Source: Anisakis pegreffii
Taxonomy: Eukaryota; Nematoda; Chromadorea; Rhabditida; Anisakidae
Length of the DNA stretch: 64,000 bases
Reading direction: 5' to 3'
NCBI GenBank assembly: GCA_035041965.1
Contig: JAPYMA010000199.1
Span: 1-64,000 of the forward strand
Below, one piece after another: positions 24,101 to 34,874 of the stretch; the stretch's first letter is position 1, and each line of letters begins with the position of its first letter. The position numbers were made by a program, and so were the translations under genes. The notes beneath the pieces are model-generated. The model was not told where the DNA came from. It saw nothing but the letters and a program-made list of their open reading frames with translations, and ran no database searches.

Positions 24101-27005
24101 CTGATGAATGAAAGTTTTTGCTTTATATGAATCTCGTTGATACTTCACCAGAAACTTGTCAAACACAGCCGCATTTTTACAGTAGGCAGCATCCGACGCA
24201 TCTTGACATGCAAATCGCAAATTTTCGCCTGAAATCTTCAGACATCCACTCCAACTTAATAATACTGAATCGCCTTCCTAAAGATTTTGAGCAGTCCAAA
24301 ACTTCATTTCGTTAGCCTCCTCTGTATTTTACTCTTTCCTCTCCTAATGCAGTGGTACGTGGTCGGGAAATTAATACTTTGTACAGTTATTGATAGAACG
24401 CCATTGTGGTGGTTTTTTTTTTAACTGGAATTTGTGAATGCGGTTGGTTTTCTGGCTCGTCTGGGCCTAAACATGGTTTTCATTCGTTTTAAGAGGATTC
24501 TCATTCTTTTCCAAGCTGTTGTAATCGCTCTCATGACTGTTATCACCAAAAATGTTCTCTTCTGCTAATTTCTCATTTATTTCACTCAACAATCAAAGTC
24601 AAATTCTCATTCTATCAAATACACTCTATAATTGATCATTTGACTCTCGAACATTGTTGTGCAATATCATTCAATTGTTGTATTGTTGACTTCGGTTGTC
24701 AACACTCGTCAACGTATCAAGTAAATAGTGTATGTCACAGAATAAGAATTTGATTGTAACTGTTTAGCGAAATGAGACGAAGAGAATGATAAAAAGTCAT
24801 GAAGAGAACGGTATTCTCATGCAATAGCTATGAGAGTGAATACAACACGTCTGAAAAGAATGAGAATCCATGTGAATCAATATGAAGTGAGCGTCTCACA
24901 GATAATAGCCTTTCATGCAATCATAATTGATCTCATGAACAGTATAACGTCAGGAACAAACGGAAAACCGTTTGTTCCTGACGTTATACGTAGAAACAGT
25001 AATTTCCTATATCAGGGGGTAACGGCGGCCTGTCAGATCCTCAAAAGGGGGAACGAACACCCAAACCCGAGAACCATTGTTCTAATGCACAATCTCCTGT
25101 CTACCATATCTGAATTATTGTTTTATGCTCTCTAAACGATTAATTACTCATCATCAAAAGAACAACTAATCGTGACTGTGCAATCGTTTAGTAGCGAGTT
25201 GATTTTTTGAGTGGACGGACCGAACTCACTCAATAAAGTGATGATGACCAAACTGAACATTTGAATCAATCGCTGTCAAGGACTATTCCTTGTTTGTTCA
25301 ACTATACATAATCCACTTCGGACGAATTGTTGAACGGTCGAAAATGAAGAATGTTGAGGAGCAGTGCGAGCAACAGCACATTTGAGCACTTGTTCCGGGC
25401 AATTTTTTGATGTTTGCTCACATTTTGTTATGAAATCACGAGCATTTCATCATATTCGCTGCTGTTTGCTTATTCGGTAAACAAACTCATCGCGAGTTAG
25501 ATAAAGATGCTTAGTTTGTGGTTTAGATAGATATTCGATTCTATCTTATTCACATTCTTCTTCTTCTCTCTATAACAGTGGATCTGACCGATCTCATGCT
25601 ATTGCGCTTCCTACTACGTTTTGATCGTTTAGTAGAGCAATCTTCTACTCTGCAACAGTTCGTTCCTTCCTTCTCAGATAGGCTATAACTTGCCGAGTAA
25701 TCAGAGGAGGCATTTGGATGAAAGGAGACAACTCTTTGTGAGGAAACAAGCATTTTGATAGCAATGTTGTAGGGTTATTGAAGAACCGTTAGGAAAACTC
25801 TATCAACAATGATTTGCCTAGTTTCCTTGATACTCTCTGATACTATCGAGTTTCAGCTTAGAGAGGAATCTTCCCTGTGCATGTCATAAACCTCTGAATG
25901 TCAGACTGATTCAATGAACACTAATAATTTTCATGAATGTGGCTATATAAGTTACAACACATCTAACCTTAATCACAGCTGAATTACTACGAATCAGCTT
26001 CAGCAAAATAAAAGTTCAACTGGTGACATTTCACTGAAGCTGTCATCTAACATCAGTTATATTCTCAGTAAGAATAAATCAATATAAATTTTGAGAGAAT
26101 CATCCCAAAAAACCTGACATGAGCAAAAGCTATCCTTACACCATATTTTCACACTTTCGCATTGTTTTCTTCACTATTAAAAAGTTTCTTCCGCATTATT
26201 CACATTCAATACAGTATAGTTACAAGATGCTGGGGATTTTTTCACTCAGATTTTCAATTCGACTGTCAGTTTCGACCGCTGAATAATCACATAAATAGAT
26301 GATCAGATGCGAGCCAAACCATACCCCGACTCAGACTCGATAGCATAAATGAACCTTATTCTCAAAATGAGAATTTCATTAGCGAACCTTGTTCATGACA
26401 ATAATTGAAGCACATGATGCCAAAACCGAGTTGTTCACACGCGTTATGACGAGCCTTGTAGATATTCGCACAAGTTTTGCGGTACTGAAACACACCCTTG
26501 CCATTAGACTTTCAAGCATTCCATCAGACTTTCTTCTGTGTTTTTCTCAAATTCAAAATCGCCCTTAAATAACCTGAAAATTCGAGCCGATCAGCTCTCG
26601 GGATCCATTAGAGCTGGGTGGCGTCCAACGCTTGTCGATTCTCTGGATGAGATGATTCAGGCGGACCACGTCCAGTCGTTCACTCCGTACAGTGACTGCA
26701 CTTGTGGCTGGCGCTGCCTTACTGGGTCGATGAAACTGGCTGATCGATTGTTCATTCTGACGTTGCTTGGTCAGTTGAATTGCACGAGCTTGTTGCTCTC
26801 GATAATCGCCTGAAATGTATCCACACGATAATCGACTTCGAAATGGGATCTGTTCCTGAATTTAGGGTATTTGCACGGTGCTGATTTCCAAATTGAAGTG
26901 ATCTGATATCACTTAATTCGAGAGGGGAATGATAATAATTTGTAAGATTTGCTAACCGCTTACTGATGAAGAGAATATGAACATCAAACCGAGAACAACT
27001 TTCAT
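21142..27005 (-). CDS. Unrecognised secreted protein with eight-cysteine domain and long Ser/Thr/Pro-rich tail
   Basis: Model, in transcript order: 27005-26964 (MKVVLGLMFIFSSS, signal peptide), 26855-26837 (uncertain), 26809-26574, 26484-26388, 24228-24101, 23543-23259, 22768-22029, 21415-21142, about 606 aa. Every junction from 26809 onward agrees in phase. A TTTCAG six bases before the ATG looks like a trans-splice or 5'UTR acceptor. Eight cysteines fall at about 104, 115, 124, 128, 139, 148, 179 and 185 (YRKTCANIYKARHNACEQ, LGFGIMCFNYCHEQ, FACQDASDAAYC, MLSRCYATAIC). They are spread over three exons, which strongly supports joining them. N-glycosylation sequons (NST, NET, NIT) follow, then a low-complexity T/S/P/Q-rich region and a charged C-terminus (FWRRYQRAFWLRVIRQLNK). 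I do not recognise the family; it resembles nematode-restricted extracellular proteins. The 2.2-kb intron 24229-26387 holds a foldback repeat and a perfect hairpin. The exon-2 donor is non-consensus. Confidence 0.7.
24455..25079 (+). mobile_element. Foldback interspersed repeat, copy 1
   Basis: This copy shares over 400 bp with three other stretches in the window. Its core (24495-24869) is an imperfect palindrome: it begins GGATTCTCATTCTTTTCC and ends with the complement (GAAAAGAATGAGAATCC), and inner segments also pair. The right part carries a 48-bp perfect hairpin and a segment ending GAGAACCATTG that matches the CAGTGGTTCTC end of copy 2. There is no coding capacity. It lies within an intron. 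Confidence 0.85.
24942..24989. repeat. Perfect inverted repeat: 22-bp stem, 4-nt loop
   Basis: GTATAACGTCAGGAACAAAC plus GG (24942-24963) is followed by AAAA and then its exact reverse complement (24968-24989). There is no mismatch. It sits at the junction between the palindromic core of repeat copy 1 and its outer segment. Confidence 0.97.
25550..25753 (-). other. Unassigned small open frame
   Basis: A 67-codon frame beginning with ATG (MLVSSQRVVSFHPNASSDY) and ending in a run of Arg/Ser residues. It lies in the large intron of the secreted-protein gene. No family is recognised and no splice context was found. It could be chance. Confidence 0.2.
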
Positions 27006-28720
27006 TGTAACCTGAAACTGAACAAAACCTGAAAATTAGCAAATTGATCAAAGTGTGAACGTGCGATGTACTGTTGAATTAAAGGAGAATGAAGGATAAT
27101 CTCTGGATTGATTTGTTTGCCAATTCAGTGAGAAACAATCCAATCGAATAATACAAGAAAATTATGCAAGCATATCAGAAGAAAGCCACTGACCGATTGA
27201 AATGATCTACTGATCATTTCAAAACAATCACAAATCGATCAGCTAACGCTGACTCGATCAAAAAACGCATAGTCAACTAATTCTCACAAGAATGTGTTTG
27301 TTAGTAAGCATTGTTCAAAGATTTAACGAGTCGGGTCATCTTTGTGAAAAGAGAATGAGACGAGTTTGAATTCTTCGAATTTGTTGAGCAAATGCACAGT
27401 TTTCATTTGAGGAAGTAAGTGGTTTAATTAAGACACCACATACATACGTATGTATAGCACAGAGACGTGTTGTTAATGAACGATTTGCTTGAATAAACAA
27501 ACGAATACGGCACTGCTGGTATCTTCGTGATACAACTGAGAATTTATGAGGGAGAAGAACGAGATAATATCTGATGAAAAACGAATAGTTACGGTGAGGT
27601 CAGGTCTTTGGCAGTATGGTTATTCGGTGTGGAATTAATGCAGAAACGTTTGCTGAATTTTGGGGTTGATATCTGGATTAGTTAAAGATTAGCTTCACAG
27701 AATGCTTGGTTCCTGATCGAATACCTGCAAATCTAATTCATCTTCTGGACTCTGTTCATTTTCTGCACATTATCCCAAACTGTGTTGTTGCATATAGTAA
27801 GTTGATCTTATTTTGTGTCGTCTTATTGTCGAAAACGATCCACATTCCACTATAGGATTATTTCTGCTGATCGAAATTTCATTTCTTCCATTGTTTTGAC
27901 TTGTTTTATTATTGTTTATTTATTTCTTTAACATCAACTCATTGAGCAATACTTCATTAAGAGTTTATGCTTGTGTTGTATCGCCACTGCAAAGAATATC
28001 ATATTCTAAGTTCTTTGAAAATCTCTCTTCGCATATAGCAGTGGTTCTCAAGTTCGGGTGCTCCATTACCCCTTTTTAATAATCTGGCAGGCCGCCGTTA
28101 CCTCCACCTCCCTATCAAATGTGGAAAAAGCTAGGTGCAATCTTATTAGCATGTTCATGATGATAATCAAAACCCTGAGCCATCTGTTAGACCTTTGTGT
28201 TCCTCAGTATGATTGCATGAGCAATCGATTATGATTGCATGAAAGGCTATTGTCTGTGAGACGCTCACTTCATATTGATTCACATGGATTCTCATTCTTT
28301 TCAGACGTGTTGTATTCACTCTCATAGCTATTGCATGAGAATACCGTTCTCTTCATGACTTTTTATCATTCTCTTCGTCTCGTTTCACTTCACAGTTCGA
28401 ATCAAATTCTTATTCTGTGACATACACTATTTACTTGATACGTTGACGAGTGTTGACAACCGAAGTCAACAATGCAACAATTGAATGATATTGCACAACA
28501 ATGTTCGAGAGTCAAATGATCAATAATAGAGTGTATTTGATAGAATGAGAATTTGACTTTGATTGTTGAGTGAAATAAATGAGAAATTATCAGAAGAGAA
28601 CATTTTTGGTGATAAAGGTCATGAGAGCGATTACAACAGCTTGGAAAAGAATGAGAACCCTGTTAAAACAAATGATTGATGCAACAAACAAAATGCATTA
28701 ATTCTTTGTTGGAGTTATGC
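27006..28720. other. Intergenic; holds repeat copy 2
   Basis: No gene is seen between the secreted-protein start and the REEP 3' end. From 28039 to 28674 lies foldback repeat copy 2. The remainder (27006-28038) is AT-rich without recognisable exons. Confidence 0.6.
28039..28674 (-). mobile_element. Foldback interspersed repeat, copy 2 (inverted)
   Basis: This copy is in the opposite orientation to copies 1, 3 and 4. It begins CAGTGGTTCTCAA, which resembles hAT-superfamily termini. A segment homologous to the outer part of copy 1 follows (GGCAGGCCGCCGTTACC), then the palindromic core, ending near CAAATG at 28674. No transposase frame is present, so it would be a non-autonomous element. Confidence 0.8.
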
Positions 28721-28726
28721 TTTATT
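28721..28726 (-). promoter_or_regulatory. Poly(A) signal of the REEP gene
   Basis: AATAAA on the minus strand, 66 bp past the REEP stop codon. Confidence 0.65.
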
Positions 28727-28791
28727 AGAATGCATTAAACGGAAATCGAATGAAAAAATCGGATATGCAAAGATAAGCGCTTGCTGGCTGA

Positions 28792-29858
28792 TTATTCTTT
28801 CTTCTTGCTATCATAATTAACGATTGCCGATTCGATACGACCAAATGTGGGCACCACCAATTTTTCATAGAACTTTTGTGCACCACCAGTTTGTGGCAAA
28901 AACAAATAGACCAGGAAAATGGCCTGAAAAAAGAATAATTGCTAAAATGGATAGTGAGTGAACGATTCTTGAGCAATGTTGACGCCATTGATGATGACTG
29001 ATGACTTTGGTCGAAGTGAAAGTTTTCAGATGAACACATCAAAAGATGGAGGAATTAGAAGTGGTTTTCGAATGCGTCTCGCTGAACAACCAACCTTACA
29101 AAGCCAATAGATCGGAAAAGAGTCACGCATTTTATCCGCATAGAAATCGGTAAGTGAGAAAGCACCAAAAACGGTCCAGTAAATAAGCCATGCGACCGCT
29201 TGATCTTTCGCTTGACCAGATTCGCTCATCTAAACCAAGAAATATTTCAATTCCGATGGAATCTGGATATTCATCTTGTCTGAAGTGCATCTATAGTATA
29301 TCTTACTTCTATCATTAAGTGATCAGCAAAACATTCCGCGATCAGCAAAAACAATAAGTGATCAACAGTAAGTGATCAGCAGATCTTATTGCGTGAAATG
29401 ATGCAATGCCAGTATATATCTATTTGCGCTCCAGTGGAATCAAGCTTTTGTATCTAATCTAGAACAAGGTACCGTAACCAAGCGATCGGTTTGTTTGAGA
29501 GGTCAAACGGAATCGTAAAATCGCTAGTGAATATCGTATTAAAATGATATGTTTTTACCTGAAGAGTGGCGAATGCAGGATAAACGAATCCGAGCAGATT
29601 GCACATCAGACCGGCCTCTGAACCGAACACCAGATAGAAACAAACGAAAATGGTCACGCCGTAAAAGAATTGCTCACGTTTCACCCCGCTTTTATCCTCC
29701 AGATCCTTCACATCCTTAGCCAACTGACCCGTCAACTGATTGTAAAGTAGATCGAGCACTGCCGGATGGATGTCGTTGAATGAGTTGATCGTCGTTTGCG
29801 ATGGCTTCTTCGCAGTGCCCGATAACCAACTGAACATGTCTACACTAAAATCTAGCAT
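28792..29858 (-). CDS. yop-1: REEP5/YOP1-like ER membrane-shaping protein
   Basis: Three exons: 29858-29559, 29229-29095 and 28923-28792, giving 188 aa, close to the usual size of REEP5/DP1. The family inserts hairpins into the ER membrane and stabilises tubules. Exon 1 carries DIHPAVLDLLYNQL, then the first hydrophobic hairpin (YGVTIFVCFYLVFG, LMCNLLGFVYPAFATLQ). Exon 2 has the conserved WLIYWTVFGAFSLTDFY segment, and exon 3 has the second hairpin end and IFLVYLFLPQTGGAQKFYE. All junctions are phase 0. The ATG at 29858 was chosen; an internal ATG at 29837 (MFSWLSG) is an alternative. Exon 2 itself begins with ATG directly after its acceptor, which could mislead automatic annotation into a separate gene. 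Confidence 0.9.
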
Positions 29859-31547
29859 TTCAGGTTGCACATAGCATCAAATACCGTTAAGGTTGGTGGC
29901 TATCAAAGAGCCAGCCAGATAGATCATCAGTGATAGATGACTTTAGTGAACAACTCCGATCCTATAGTTGATCTGGGAAACGTCTAAATTTTTTCAGTGC
30001 TTACGCAAAACCGCCGTTCTCTCCGAAATCCGGTCTTCAGTGGCCACAGACCGAAGAAATCTGCTCGTCGCTGAATACCGACCGATACAACTTCTCTCGT
30101 TACGCATTAGAATCAATCACTTTCGTTGAAATTCTTCAACTTCTATCAAAACCACTTGAAATCGCACTCGAATGTAAAGCATTCGCAAAGCAACTCAACC
30201 AACCTAGTAAATCGAGACAGAACCGACCGAACTTAACCCACCGTCTAAGCGAAATTAACCTAAATCCTTACCGCACATCAATCTCAAATCATCTAAAACA
30301 TGCTTAATTCTTCACAACCGATTCAGATTTCGTCTCTCATTAAAAATGTATTCGTATGAGTCCCCCACTATTCGTATGGAAATTTTAATTGCATTCATTG
30401 AACTGCGCAACAGTCAACAAGTGAAATGAATGATTTATTAATGAATTTATACAAAATATTCAACATTAACAAATCAAAAGCTATTCAGATATGATCTTGC
30501 ACACAAATAAGATAATTGAAACGAATTAAATCGACCAATTTCCAGCTATATAACAGTGTGCATCAAACGATAACAGCGATAAGGCTACTCATACATTATA
30601 AAACATCATACATTATAAAAACAAACTTCCATCTGAAAAACATGAAACATGAAAAATTTCTTCATCATTTCAAAAATTTCTTCATCAATTTGACAGATTT
30701 CTTCACTGAGCAGCAAAATCAACATCAATATAAACGAAAGGAGCAAATTTCAGAGAGATTGATAGATAGAGAGCAAATGAGTATTGAAGTAGCAATAGTA
30801 GTAACAATAAGGAATCATTTGAGATGATATTATGAGCTCAATCAACAAACATGGAACGATAACATAATCAATAAAGCTCAGCCATAAAGGAAAAGGTATT
30901 GGTGAACGGTCAACCGAACAACGACGCTTATCAATGACACAAACAGATAATAGCAATGACAACTAAACAATTACATACAAATGTGCTTTACTCAAATAAA
31001 ACACTCGTAAAGCTGCATAAAACATAAATGAATATATGAAGGCATTTGATTACCAAACAAAACGGTTCACAGACAACTGCAATACCCAGCACTTATTTTC
31101 TAACTTTAATTCATTTGAAACAATCCCGCCTCGCCCTCATATCAGGACTTATCACAAACAGAACAACAAACTGCGGTTGCGGGAATAAAACCGAATATGG
31201 CAATCACTAATTAGGATGCTCCAAATTCTCATTTAATCAAACGATATTTTCGTTCCGATTGAAATTTCTCACTTAAACGATGAAACACTATGAGAAATTA
31301 ACAAACGACCTGCAACATACATTACAGATGCAAACGACCGTATTACTGAATACAATTCAAAGACAAAACCAACTCAACAAAACTAAATCGCCGTTAATAG
31401 CACATAAACTAAATGTACAACAGAACACGAACGTATTGTAAAAAATTGTTCGGTTGCATTTTCAAGTTAACTAATAAATGTTTACAAAAACGGAAACGGT
31501 CATGGTTGGGCGGTATTCACGTATACTCTCGTCGAGCTATCATCCGC
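29859..31547. other. Intergenic between REEP and riboflavin transporter genes
   Basis: No gene recognised. It presumably includes the REEP promoter and the transporter 3' UTR. It is A/C-rich on the top strand; the 103-codon frame at 30516-30827 has the composition of translated AT-rich DNA and no homology I know. Confidence 0.55.
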
Positions 31548-34219
31548 TTACGATGGACACGGTGGTGCCGACGTGAACAGTCCGAAAATGTTAACCAGAG
31601 GGAACATCAGACACGATCCAAGGAATGAACCAATCTGAAGTTAATGCGCACAATCAACGTTCAATTCACCACTGCCTCATTCAAAACAATCACACACCTC
31701 ACCAATGCGAGAATTCATCAAAAACGATCAACTTTCAAATAGCACCAACAAATTTGCTGTCATAAACTAATGCCGAACATAACTTAACCATTGCGATATA
31801 ACTTCAAAAAGCTATCATCAAAAACACAAACCTGTATAAACACACCACACCAAAACAACTTCGACTCACTATCTTCAGCACTTTCACGTAGCACTGTTGC
31901 GAATACGGTACGCAGATATGAATGCAGTGCGCATGCAACCACCACCACGACCGTCTGAAAGCTGGTTCCTTTTGAAGAGAATCAAACTTCACCCTACTCT
32001 CGACAGAAATGATATCAGAAAATCAATCATGACTACTAACAAATCCTTATGAATGCCGATTACAGTAATAAAAAAACAAACAACAGACCAGTATCACAAC
32101 AATAATAACGGTAACCTACACATAGAATGCTTCCATAAACAGACGAATAAAGGTAAGGCGTTGGACTCATCGCAGCCAACATAACAATAAATGCCGTCAG
32201 AGCCGTCGAGAGAACAGTGAGCAATGTCAGCGGAACAATTCGCTTAGGCTGGAGAAACATCGGTATAAAGCAAGCCACAGGCGCGAATATATTTGACAAT
32301 GTTAGTCCAAGATGGTATGTGGCCTGAAATTTATTCAATTCACTGTAAAAATAAAACTGTCCTGTACAATTCACTAGATAAAATGAAACATCTTTAATAT
32401 TTCCACAACACAAGCCACGAACCTGAGAGTACGGAATCGCCGCAAAACTCTGAATGCTCGGTATGATTCCGTTCATCTGTGCATTCACCAGTGCCATCAG
32501 AAACAACAAATAACCATAACGCATCTTACTCACCCCATTCACCCGCTCCTCTTCATGACTCATATCCGCATATCGCTGTAACCAAGCAGATAATTCATCT
32601 CTCATTGCGTTTTACAATCCATTATTTTACACAGCTAACACCCGCTCTGCGAATCCATGTGTAAAGAACTCAAAAAAGAGAAAGGAAAATTTTTCACGAA
32701 GAACACAGGAGAATTCAAAAAATTTTGATTTTTTGGATCTGTTATGAATTTGCCAAACCCCCTCATTACCATTTCACAATACTAACCAATTCAAACAGCC
32801 ATTTGGAATTGTTCAAATAGCTGAACCCCTATTGCTTCGACAATTTCCATAATTCTTACTGATAATTCTCACTGCTCAAGAACGAGCAGCTTTCTGCTAG
32901 CTGAATCTAAACGAATCAAGAAATGTAATCGAGCACTACTTTTTGACGTACATGCAATGGACTTGTTTCATCCACTGGCAATTCTGCATTACTGCGATTC
33001 TTTGGCTCTCTTTTCGTGCTTTCAGATGCTATATTCGACCATCTCAGCAACACGAACGATACTGTGCACAGTACCAACCAGACGAACATCACCAAATTGT
33101 ATTCACGAATCCCAAACCGAACCGGAATCTTCTCACGTGTCATCGTTCCATTCACCATCACACATTCATCACTCGATCCTGACTCATTCATTTACTCACT
33201 CATTCACCTACTCCGTTAATTACCACTGCATTTATGTCGTCAGTTCCACATATTTAATAGAACCTCTGCTTCCGCTCTTCAATCTCATCCCAACACTGGG
33301 GAATTCGAGCATTGATACAAAAGAAAGTTACTTGGCAATAAGTATAAGTACCTTGTGCGATGGACACCAAACTCGGGAAAAGAGCACTCAAACCCATTCC
33401 GACAAAATACGCAGTGAAGTAAGTGGGATGAAAAGTTGACATATATGGCATAAACAACACATTCGATGTAGCATTCACTAAGGCCATTCCTGAAATTGCG
33501 AATAGCTAGTTCACGCACCTGAACATTATCAACGATATTAGAGATCGTAACTGCATAACTCAGTCAGATTTCGTTCATGACGATGATAAGTATCGAGATG
33601 TACGAAATGATACAGTCTCAGTAATATAAATTATTTGCAAAATATTACAAAAATAAAGAGACAAACCGAACAATAAGATGACGAGAGCCACAGAATGTTG
33701 CTGACCAAACACGAAATAGGTGACATTCCAAAAGAACGCCAGAAGTGCCGTACATACGCAACAAAATACTAACAACGCAAGAATGGCTGGTGCAGTTGGC
33801 ACATTAACTTTTGTGCATTTATGCAGTATGCTGTAGATTAGAGGACCTATACACGCAATCTGCAAAACCATCCTCATCATTCGCTTTATCAAACATAGCC
33901 CAGCCCAACCGGTAAGGTCTTGGAGTGCAACTCAGCGGTTCTAGGTCTGAAATTTCAGTTTCTCAGTAAAGAGAATGTTGCCAATCCTATGTTCAGCGTA
34001 TATAGCATCACTCGACTCACGTTGGGACATAAAATGATGAAAAAATTGACAGATTAGAGCGGAAACCTGCACGACAGCAGCCAAATACGACGGAAGACTC
34101 CAACCCTCTGGCAAACGGTCGGTGAGAAGCGGTAGTTCCATCCATACGGAATTCGTGCTCAGCCATGAACTCGACCCGAACAGCGCCACTAAAACGTAAA
34201 CAATCACTCTGATGGCCAT
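31548..34219 (-). CDS. rft: Riboflavin transporter (SLC52/RFVT family)
   Basis: Eight exons: 34219-34067, 33859-33667, 33489-33352, 33178-32940, 32575-32423, 32323-32120, 31954-31832, 31634-31548, giving 429 aa. The protein is a multi-pass plasma-membrane riboflavin importer. Family signatures in order: WLSTNSVWMELPLLTDRLPE and GWSLPSYL in the first exon; ACIGPLIYSILHKC; FMPYMSTFHPTYFTAYFVG; a hydrophilic central loop at the end of exon 4; YGYLLFLMALVNAQMNGIIP; LGLTLSNIFAPVACFIPMFL; then VVVVVACALHSYLRTVFATV and LFWCGVFIQ running into IGSFLGSCLMFPLVNIF. Exon junctions agree in phase throughout. A TTTCAG about 50 bp upstream of the ATG may be a 5'UTR or trans-splice acceptor. C. elegans has two paralogues (rft-1, rft-2); I cannot assign which one. 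Confidence 0.93.
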
Positions 34220-34870
34220 CGCTTAGCCTCTCACCCACAACAATTTCGAACGTACCGCCGAATCACACCTGAAATATAACATATCACTGGGCAAAACTTG
34301 ATTCGAATAGAACGTCAATAATTCGAATCGCGCTTCACAACGAAATCGACATCAGCTACCAACAACAACCAATTTGTAACATTCACGCAAACAAAGTGCA
34401 TCAGAGAGACAGATCGATCCACTTCTATTTTTAGAAGTACGTTGAAACTGAAATTGAAATTTCGAGTTAAGATAAGGTTCAACGAGAATGCCTGCAATTA
34501 AATAGAAGCCTAATCGTAAGACTGAGAATTTAGACTGAAAGTTTAAGTCAGAAACTCGAAGTGTGCCTTCTTGAATAGCAATGAAACGATGCAACAATGA
34601 ACAAATTAATTCATTTATTCAATCTACAAAAACGGGTGACTTTTAGGGTGAGTGAAATTTACTAAACCTGCCAGGACAAGAATCAATCTGTAAAGTACAG
34701 CCCGAAACAAAACTCACCCGACATCGCTCATTTACCGTATCCTTGACAGAATCAATTCACAATTATTGACAATCAAAAACCATTGATAAAGAAGTGATTA
34801 TTTTGTCTTTTGATTGCCTGAAAATAAACAGTTCTGATTGAGAATTCATGAAGAAATACTGTTGCACTAG
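34220..34870. other. Upstream region of the riboflavin transporter gene
   Basis: No exon recognised. It ends where the satellite-like array begins. Confidence 0.5.
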
Positions 34871-34874
34871 AGCG

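Noticed and set aside
23841..24104. 87-codon plus-strand frame
   Set aside because: It overlaps the border of a minus-strand exon and has no splice or family support; the minus-strand reading is also not clearly coding.
26220..26278. Alternative terminal exon of the secreted-protein gene
   Set aside because: It is in phase after 26388 and reaches a stop, but the exon at 24228-24101 continues the cysteine pattern far better. It could still be a minor isoform.
29095..29229. Separate small gene starting at the ATG 29229
   Set aside because: It is exon 2 of the REEP gene, which happens to begin with ATG right after its TTTAG acceptor.
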